DNA of 64,000 nt from Chelydra serpentina (lineage: Eukaryota > Chordata > Testudines > Chelydridae): contig JBAIAC010000033.1 of NCBI GenBank assembly GCA_037349315.1, positions 23,082,001 through 23,146,000 of the forward strand, read 5' to 3'. Below are positions 61,402-64,000 of the stretch, piece by piece. A model generated the notes under the pieces. That model was not told where the DNA came from. It searched no databases and saw only the letters and a list, made by a program, of their open reading frames with translations. The position numbers and the translations under genes were made by a program. The first letter of the stretch is position 1. Each line of letters starts with the position of its first letter.

Positions 61402-63417
61402 TAAATCATTGGGCAAATAGCTATGATAAAATCACATGTATGTGACAAACTATCACTTTGCATAAAAAGTCAGGCCAGTTTTACTCAAGGGAATCTTGCA
61501 GGAGTTGGGGAGGCTACAAAATGGTATAGGAGCAAGGTCTATATGTCTATAAGATGTTGAGGGCCAACAAAAAGATGTAACTTACTTCTTGAAGTCTAGT
61601 TTTAGTAGAGCTGTTTGGAGGTATCCTATCACAGTGAGCCAATGAATGATAACTTTCCTCTTCAGCAGCAGGTGGCGCCATTGCCAAATCATAAAAAAAT
61701 ACGTCCTCTTTCCGGCCTGCTTCCCCTAGTGAATTCTTTAGAATAAGAAGCACAAAGAAGAGTCGGAAGGGTGCGTGGTGAAACTGATTTTATAGCTTTT
61801 GGCTAAGCAGCCGGTTCCAGAATCTCATTTTAAAAATGTTTTCTGTTCACTTTTAGTTTTGTTTTTCAGCCAACGTAATGTACGTTTTAAAGTGCACAGT
61901 GGGGCCTGACCTGGCTGAGGCTGTTGGGTGCTACCACAATATAAATGTTAAATATAGTCTGCCTTATAAAACATAAGTCCTCTTTGATTTTGAAAGGAAA
62001 AAGAAATAAACCCCTGGTTAGAGTCTAACAGACTTCAGAGTGAGGGACAATGTACAGTATGAAGATGCTAAAAAGAGGCACACTTTGGGCAGGACTGCAG
62101 ACTTCAGTTCTCATTTCTCTAACTAAGCCTGTACTAGCTACGTGAGTTTCCTGGGCTCTAAATAACTGAACTTTTTTTTCCCGTTAACATTTAGGTCCCA
62201 ATCCTGCAATGAACACCTGTGCGAACAGAATTGACGTCAAAGGGGTTCCATGCAGATGCAAGGTAGGGAAGTACCCCCATGGAACTCACTGCAGGAATGG
62301 TGCCTTAGGGCTTGCCTACACAGTGCTTCAGTCTGTACTAGCAGGGTATAAATTCTAGTGTGCACTAGTGTGTTGCACACTAATTGGCCCAGGTGGACCC
62401 TGCTGACGCACACTAAAAGTTCCCTAGTCCGCATTAATATAGTCCCATTTCAAACACTAATGTGCACTAGACAGTGTCCAGTGCCGGCTGTCTTCATGTA
62501 ATTTTTGCCAACATGCTATTTGCTTTTATCAAAAAATGAATGCCCTGTCCAGTCATTTATTCTGAGTCTCTCCTATAAATTATGGAAGTAGGGTTTTAAT
62601 TTAAATGAATGCATATATATAAAAAGTAACAAAGCCTTTTTAAATGCCTTTACTACATGACAGATTATTGGGAGAACAGCAAGGACTATTTTAGGGAAAT
62701 ACAACCGGCACCACTCGGCTTGAGGGTAGATTAAAACCATGAGGTCTGGATCCAAATGGCCTGCCCACAAAAAATCAAAGGGCTCCCACTGAAAAAGGGC
62801 TTGTTTGTAATACTCCTGCCTCATTGTCCTATTAATGCTACCTCGTGCTCTCTGATCCCCATGGCAAACCCTAGCACTCTGTAGCAGTGGGTCCCTCCGC
62901 TATAGAGCCTTGGATCCAAACTTGGTGGGTCCTTGGCCCTTTCCCAGCCCAGGTCCTGGATTCATGGATCTTCCCCTCATCCACCACAGCTTTGGTCAAT
63001 TTGTACATAGAAAACACACAGTGGTGGGATATGTGCTTATGAAAGGAGTGGTTGTATAGTCCCAGCTAGAATTTCTAAGGGCTGATGGCTCCCCATAGTC
63101 TCTGTTTGTCCTGGAAGAGCTACACTGAAGGTTAGCAGACTTAGACCACATGAGGTTTGGGGGTTTGTCAAGAAGAGAAAAAACAAATGTTCCAGATGTT
63201 CAGTGCACTGATTCCTCTTGTCTTTCAGGTAAATGCTGTTGAAATGCCGTGGAGATGTGAGGTGGCCACAGCCCTCACACTTACCTTGTTAGCAATCACC
63301 AAATTCACCAGGCCTGTTGCTGATTGAATGAGAGATTCAGCCTCTTTGCTGGTGAGCTCTTTAAGTGATTGTCCATTTAGTGTTAACAGTTCATCCCCTG
63401 GGCTTAGACGACCATCC
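29463..63417 (-). CDS. IL16: IL16, pro-interleukin-16 (PDZ scaffold and cytokine precursor; 5' end outside window)
   Basis: Nineteen minus-strand exons join without a phase break to 1,397 residues and TGA; coordinates are in the exon entries. PDZ1 is split over 50320-50434, 47526-47599 and 47223-47439; PDZ2 over 47223-47439, 46079-46196 and 44440-44572; PDZ3 over 33012-33113 and 31623-31875; PDZ4 over 30241-30366 and 29463-29668. An additional PDZ half lies at 63285-63417. Carboxylate-binding loops GLGF (PDZ1, 3, 4) and GLGI (PDZ2) are visible. In mammals the precursor is cut by caspase-3, releasing a C-terminal ~121-residue chemoattractant that binds CD4; the N-terminal part is an intracellular scaffold. 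Here the equivalent cut after VSVD would release 124 residues. There is no signal peptide near the C-terminal product, as expected for IL-16. The gene converges on STARD5, as in other amniotes. Confidence 0.95.
29669..30240 (-). other. IL16 last intron
   Basis: Contains a (TG)n microsatellite at 30159-30204 and a decayed foldback fragment near 30088-30155. Nothing else recognised. Confidence 0.5.
30159..30204. repeat. (TG)23 microsatellite
   Basis: Uninterrupted TG dinucleotides, 46 bp, just inside the IL16 last intron. Confidence 0.97.
30241..30366 (-). CDS. IL16: IL16 exon: PDZ4 (cytokine core), first half
   Basis: Acceptor cctttccag, donor gtagag; 126 nt. It encodes [20 protein letters not shown] and [19 protein letters not shown], the core of mature IL-16. 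Confidence 0.96.
30367..31622 (-). other. IL16 intron
   Basis: 1.26 kb of AT-rich sequence. No exon or recognised repeat. Confidence 0.4.
31623..31875 (-). CDS. IL16: IL16 exon: PDZ3, second half and caspase-cleavage region
   Basis: Acceptor taatag, donor gtgagt; 253 nt. It encodes [20 protein letters not shown] and [15 protein letters not shown], then [16 protein letters not shown]. The position of mammalian SSTD|S is occupied by VSVD|S; the Asp codon is 31666-31668. Confidence 0.95.
31876..33011 (-). other. IL16 intron
   Basis: Contains a (GA)n microsatellite at 32723-32750 and T-rich low-complexity sequence; positions 32810-32920 look like decayed repeat. No gene. Confidence 0.4.
33012..33113 (-). 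CDS. IL16: IL16 exon: PDZ3, first half
   Basis: Acceptor tgtttag, donor gtaagt; 34 codons. It encodes [20 protein letters not shown] and [14 protein letters not shown]. Confidence 0.96.
33114..34205 (-). other. IL16 intron
   Basis: Contains a diverged MIR SINE at about 33727-34086. The remainder is AT-rich and unrecognised. Confidence 0.45.
33727..34086 (+). mobile_element. Diverged MIR SINE, interrupted
   Basis: A MIR-like start (GGACAGGCCACTGAACTAAG), middle (GATCTTGACCAAGCCATTTAG) and end (CTCTGCACCTCAGCTATCTC, then GGTAAAATCGGG) are separated by about 150 bp that look like an inserted foldback repeat. Confidence 0.6.
34206..34389 (-). CDS. IL16: IL16 exon before PDZ3
   Basis: Acceptor gggaaag after a pyrimidine tract, donor gtaagt; 184 nt. 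It encodes [15 protein letters not shown], then [20 protein letters not shown] and LDEATLK, nearly as in mammals. Confidence 0.93.
34390..35994 (-). other. IL16 intron
   Basis: Contains the TAGGGTGATC MITE at 34596-34728. The region 35405-35809 has overlapping open frames on both strands but no recognisable protein family. No exon seen. Confidence 0.5.
34596..34728 (+). mobile_element. hAT-like MITE (TAGGGTGACC family), copy 2
   Basis: TAGGGTGATCAGATGTCCCG at the left; the right end CAGGTCACCCCA has one substitution in the terminal CCCTA. It is flanked by the perfect octamer TGCCTCAG at 34588-34595 and 34729-34736. Same orientation as copy 1, with a longer C-run in the centre. Confidence 0.9.
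35995..37309 (-). CDS. IL16: IL16 large exon (linker between PDZ2 and PDZ3)
   Basis: 1,315 nt open throughout; donor gtaaga. Conserved blocks are [79 protein letters not shown] and SDTGFSL. Between them the exon carries four in-frame copies of a 12-residue unit (see the repeat entry). The acceptor ggttggag has a weak pyrimidine tract, so the exact exon start is less certain, but the phase agrees with the upstream exon. Confidence 0.94.
36521..36664 (-). repeat. IL16: 4 x 36-bp in-frame tandem repeat within the IL16 coding sequence
   Basis: Four direct units begin at 36521, 36557, 36593 and 36629. Each encodes [12 protein letters not shown]; one copy reads [12 protein letters not shown]. The array is exactly 36 bp periodic with few substitutions, so it is recent or homogenised. 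The protein stays in frame. Confidence 0.95.
37310..38328 (-). other. IL16 intron
   Basis: 1 kb; no repeat or exon recognised. Confidence 0.4.
38329..38467 (-). CDS. IL16: IL16 linker exon
   Basis: Acceptor attccacag, donor gtaggt; 139 nt. It encodes [20 protein letters not shown] through RDQERKANP. Only weakly conserved; phase 0 in and phase 1 out fit both neighbours. Confidence 0.82.
38468..41450 (-). other. IL16 intron
   Basis: Contains a retroelement-like tail near 39000-39225 and one end of a GTCTACA element near 40865. A G-run is at about 41297-41310. The rest is unrecognised AT-rich DNA. Confidence 0.45.
39000..39225 (+). repeat. Abundant reptilian interspersed repeat, 3' part
   Basis: Contains ATGCATCTGATGAGGTGGGT, CCACAAAAGCTTATGCCCAA and CTAAAAAGGTGCCACAAGGA, a combination I recognise from many turtle and crocodile loci. 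It is probably the 3' end of a retroelement. The family name is not certain from sequence alone. Confidence 0.6.
41451..41929 (-). CDS. IL16: IL16 central linker exon
   Basis: Acceptor gatatag, donor gtgagg; 479 nt. It encodes [23 protein letters not shown] and the conserved [20 protein letters not shown] segment with PPRKYFK. The region is likely disordered with SH3-type proline motifs. Confidence 0.94.
41930..43475 (-). other. IL16 intron
   Basis: Contains the inverted-repeat element at 43026-43288. Otherwise unrecognised. Confidence 0.45.
43026..43288. mobile_element. Foldback hAT-like MITE with GTATGTCTACAC ends
   Basis: GGGTATGTCTACACTGCAGC at the left pairs with GCTGTAGTGTAGACATAC at the right. 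The interior contains further inverted segments (GCTCAAGCTAGCATGC and related). Non-coding. Related to the elements at 436 and 5267. Confidence 0.7.
43476..43563 (-). CDS. IL16: IL16 exon after PDZ2
   Basis: 88 nt; acceptor ttatag, donor gtaagg. It encodes [20 protein letters not shown] and RERQQWNTE, matching the mammalian precursor. It does not appear as an open frame with its own start. Confidence 0.93.
43564..44439 (-). other. IL16 intron
   Basis: 876 bp of AT-rich sequence. Nothing recognised. Confidence 0.4.
44440..44572 (-). CDS. IL16: IL16 exon: PDZ2, second half
   Basis: Acceptor ctttgtag, donor gtagca; 133 nt. It encodes [20 protein letters not shown] and [18 protein letters not shown]. 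Confidence 0.95.
44573..46078 (-). other. IL16 intron
   Basis: Contains a short foldback repeat at about 45012-45070. The rest is unrecognised. Confidence 0.4.
45012..45110. repeat. Foldback repeat (GGGTGAGGTAATAT / ATATTACCTCACCC)
   Basis: GGGTGAGGTAATATCTTG and its inverse ATGATATTACCTCACCCA lie about 30 bp apart, followed by TTTGTCTCTCTAATGTCCTG. It is a collapsed copy of a widespread reptilian repeat. Confidence 0.65.
46079..46196 (-). CDS. IL16: IL16 exon: PDZ2, first half
   Basis: Acceptor cctttcag, donor gtatgt; 118 nt. It encodes [20 protein letters not shown] through AHMDGRLR. The ligand loop is GLGI rather than GLGF, as in mammals. Confidence 0.95.
46197..47222 (-). other. IL16 intron
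   Basis: 1 kb. No repeat or exon recognised. Confidence 0.4.
47223..47439 (-). CDS. IL16: IL16 exon: end of PDZ1 and linker to PDZ2
   Basis: Acceptor tttctag, donor gtaagt; 217 nt. It encodes [17 protein letters not shown], a Ser-rich linker ([15 protein letters not shown]) and the first PDZ2 strand [12 protein letters not shown]. Confidence 0.95.
47526..47599 (-). CDS. IL16: IL16 exon: PDZ1, middle
   Basis: Acceptor taaaacag, donor gttatg; 74 nt. It encodes [20 protein letters not shown] with the alpha-B helix His at the usual specificity position. The donor is slightly non-consensus. Confidence 0.95.
47600..50319 (-). other. IL16 intron
   Basis: Contains the GC-rich element at 47967-48865. 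Positions 48900-49700 are G-rich and repeat-like but not classified. No exon. Confidence 0.5.
47967..48865. mobile_element. hAT-like element (TAGGGTTGCCAAC ends), probably with a nested insertion
   Basis: The left end TAGGGTTGCCAACTGTCTAAT and the right end GGATTGATAACCCTA are inverted repeats. The flanks TGAAAAAA (47959-47966) and TGAAAAGA (48866-48873) match at 7 of 8 positions. At 47989 a second terminus of different type starts (CAGGGGTCTCAAACTCGC), so the GC-rich middle seems to be a later insertion. Open frames on both strands here are compositional. Confidence 0.75.
50320..50434 (-). CDS. IL16: IL16 exon: PDZ1, first half
   Basis: Acceptor aatttag, donor gtagga; 115 nt. It encodes [20 protein letters not shown] through [10 protein letters not shown], with the GLGF ligand loop at its very start. 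Near-identical to the mammalian sequence. Confidence 0.97.
50608..50745 (+). mobile_element. MIR SINE fragment
   Basis: GACTCTGCCACTAAC, GGTGAGTCATTTAACCTATT, TGCCTCAATTTCCTCACCCT and TAAAATGG appear in MIR order. Confidence 0.75.
50771..51884 (-). mobile_element. 1.1-kb non-autonomous hAT-like element, copy 2 (inverted)
   Basis: The right end GGCACAGAATTCCCCCAGGAGTA equals the reverse complement of the left end of copy 1 at 23403. Sequence beyond the end (AATTTTTTGGCACAG) also matches in inverse. The left end TTACTTCTGGGGGAACTCC is more diverged. A shared GAGACT hexamer on both sides may be the remains of a target duplication. The G/C-rich centre is non-coding. Confidence 0.8.
52733..52860 (-). 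mobile_element. hAT-like MITE (TAGGGTGACC family), copy 3
   Basis: TAGGGTGACCAGA at the left and ATCTGGTCACCCTA at the right. Flanked by the perfect octamer TCAGCACC at 52725-52732 and 52861-52868. It lies opposite in orientation to copies 1 and 2: the CGGGACATCTGG side is at its right end. Confidence 0.92.
53415..53525 (-). CDS. IL16: IL16 exon before PDZ1
   Basis: Acceptor ctttgcag, donor gtgaga; 37 codons. It encodes [14 protein letters not shown] and [16 protein letters not shown], the first strand leading into PDZ1. Confidence 0.94.
53883..54215. mobile_element. Long palindromic hAT-like element
   Basis: CAGGGATCGGCAGCCTTTGGCA at the left mirrors TGCCAAAGGTTGCCAATCCCTG at the right, and the two arms remain complementary almost to the centre. 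As a result the two strands encode nearly the same peptide (MAC-PSGK, RLI-APTGCG), a signature of a palindrome and not of a gene. No clean target duplication is seen. Confidence 0.88.
54501..54716 (-). other. Exon-like open reading frame of unknown origin
   Basis: On the minus strand a frame reads [20 protein letters not shown], then [20 protein letters not shown] and [20 protein letters not shown], ending at a consensus donor (GATGCTATAG followed by gtaagt at 54500). The peptide looks like alpha-helical repeat protein and has balanced composition unlike the neighbouring repeats. I do not recognise it, and IL16 in mammals has no such segment. A second minus-strand open frame lies at 54746-55054. 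It could be a pseudogene fragment, an insertion or a lineage-specific exon. Confidence 0.35.
55080..56020 (+). repeat. Retroelement-like interspersed repeat, unclassified
   Basis: Includes (CAG)-rich sequence and a segment GGAACCCCTAGATATTGAAC followed by TTGTTGCTGCCAACTCCAGC and GGCAGAAAGGTTACA, which I associate with LTR-type repeats of turtles. Boundaries and family are uncertain. Confidence 0.4.
57249..57391 (-). CDS. IL16: IL16 exon (VNPY...QQLDC)
   Basis: Acceptor ctcctgtag, donor gtaagt; 143 nt. It encodes [19 protein letters not shown] and [18 protein letters not shown], strongly like the mammalian precursor. An earlier GT (after AGAG) is not a consensus donor, so the gtaagt at 57248 was chosen. 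Confidence 0.93.
57392..60411 (-). other. IL16 intron
   Basis: 3 kb with no recognised repeat or exon; short open frames have no family features. Confidence 0.4.
60412..60520 (-). CDS. IL16: IL16 exon (ESSTG...RSNST)
   Basis: Acceptor ctcttttcag, donor gtaagt; 109 nt. It encodes [15 protein letters not shown] and CQRTRSNST, matching the pro-IL-16 KESST...RARSNSTS segment. Confidence 0.88.
60521..61585 (-). other. IL16 intron
   Basis: Contains a (TC)n microsatellite at 61370-61397. The rest is unrecognised. Confidence 0.4.
61370..61397. repeat. (TC)n microsatellite
   Basis: About 14 uninterrupted TC units in an IL16 intron. Confidence 0.95.
61586..61735 (-). CDS. IL16: IL16 N-terminal linker exon
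   Basis: Acceptor attctaaag, donor gtaagt; exactly 50 codons, phase 0 at both ends. It encodes [20 protein letters not shown] through STKTRLQE. It resembles the weakly conserved pro-IL-16 N-terminus only distantly; it is placed by splice phase and position. Confidence 0.75.
61736..63284 (-). other. IL16 intron
   Basis: Contains part of a GTCTACAC-type element from 62306 (TAGGGCTTGCCTACACAGTG) to about 62480. Nothing else recognised. Confidence 0.4.
62306..62480. mobile_element. Partial hAT-like MITE
   Basis: The left end TAGGGCTTGCCTACACAG is like the element at 436. The interior repeats GTGCACTAGTGTG/CACACTAATTGG inversions. The right end is lost or diverged. Confidence 0.5.
63285..63417 (-). 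CDS. IL16: IL16 exon: C-terminal half of an additional N-terminal PDZ domain
   Basis: Acceptor ttttaaag, donor gtaagt; 133 nt, 44 codons. It encodes [18 protein letters not shown], then [15 protein letters not shown] and NLVIANK: the GDE turn, the LNGQSL strand and the alpha-B helix of a PDZ domain. The phase-0 donor fits the next exon (61735). The GLGF half must be right of the window. Confidence 0.85.
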
Positions 63418-64000
63418 CTTTAAAAAACACACACACACCGTATTACAGACCCAAGGACAATACAGCATAATTGAGATTGTTCTTGGTGTTTTGCCCACAA
63501 AGGAGCCACATGAAATCTCTCCTTTCCCTTGCCACCTTGAACACCCTAATGCAGGAGCTGGCTACAATCACAGATGGCTCCCTGCTAGCCAGGGCCGGCT
63601 CCAGGCACCAGCCGACCAACACGTGCTTGGGGTGGCACCTTCTAAGGGGCGGCCAATCTGGGAGCGGCAGGGCTGCGCTCAGGTTTTTTTCTTTTTTTTT
63701 ACTTCAGCAGGGCGGCGTTCGGTGGGGTTTGTTTTTTTTTTGTTTTTGTTTCAGCGCTCGGGGTGTGGTTTTTTTTGTTTCGGCTGGGTGGCGCTTGGGG
63801 GTTTTTTTGCTTGGGGGCGGGGGGGGGGGCTGCGCTCGGGGCAGCGCTCGGTTTTTGGGTTTTTTTGCTTGGGAGGCAAAAAACTTAGAGCCGGCCCTGC
63901 TGCTAGCACTCCTTAGTGCACAAGACATCCTAAAGAGCTCCCTCTTCCCCCACCAGTCTAAGCTGTGCAGAGGACTGTATACTGTTCTCCCTTAAGAGAA
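63418..64000 (-). other. IL16 5' intron (partial)
   Basis: Contains the hAT-like element at 63590-63899. No further IL16 exon in the last 580 bases, so the partner half of the extra PDZ lies beyond the window. Confidence 0.55.
63590..63899. mobile_element. hAT-like element with CAGGGCCGGCTC ends
   Basis: CAGGGCCGGCTCCAGG at the left and AGAGCCGGCCCTG at the right are inverted repeats. Flanked by the perfect octamer CTGCTAGC at 63582-63589 and 63900-63907. The T- and G-rich interior is non-coding; open frames here are compositional. Confidence 0.93.

Overview
This is vertebrate nuclear DNA, most likely from a turtle. Genes are split by GT-AG introns. The interspersed repeats are CR1 LINEs, MIR SINEs and many small hAT-like elements; I saw no L1 or Alu-type sequence. 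The gene order TMC3 > STARD5 > < IL16 matches the conserved amniote block on human 15q25. The species call rests on repeat style and gene order, not on a search.

Layout. Positions 1-17,013 (+ strand) hold the last nine coding exons (610 residues and the stop) of TMC3, a transmembrane channel-like protein. Its 5' exons lie left of the window. The first 5 kb is intron with two CR1 copies. The 4.2-kb intron at 9058-13304 contains a decayed two-frame transposase-like ORF pair (11011-12695). From 17.0 to 18.6 kb lie a hAT-like MITE, an ~800-bp CT/CA compound satellite and a CpG-rich promoter. STARD5 follows (18593-22999, + strand), complete in six coding exons and 210 residues. Then 6.4 kb of repeat-rich intergenic DNA separates it from the convergent IL16 gene. 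IL16 fills 29.2 kb to the window end on the minus strand: 19 coding exons, 1,397 residues, four complete PDZ domains plus half of an additional N-terminal PDZ. Its first exon(s) are right of the window. All joined exons keep a consistent reading phase, which is the strongest internal support for the three models.

The genes are not an operon; each has its own job. TMC3 is a multipass membrane protein, STARD5 a cytosolic START-domain lipid carrier, and IL16 a PDZ scaffold whose C-terminal ~124 residues form the secreted cytokine.

Most unusual observations: (1) an extra PDZ half-exon at the 5' side of IL16, phase-compatible with the next exon; (2) a perfectly in-frame 4 x 36-bp tandem repeat inside the large IL16 exon; (3) a frameshifted transposase-like gene with a Cys-rich N-terminus and clustered TGATGCAAT motifs upstream; (4) a family of short elements with TAGGGTGACC ends, three copies, each flanked by a perfect 8-bp target-site duplication; (5) other structurally dated elements (63590, 26560, 47967, 23403) and a MITE nested inside a MIR; (6) the satellite directly upstream of the STARD5 CpG island.
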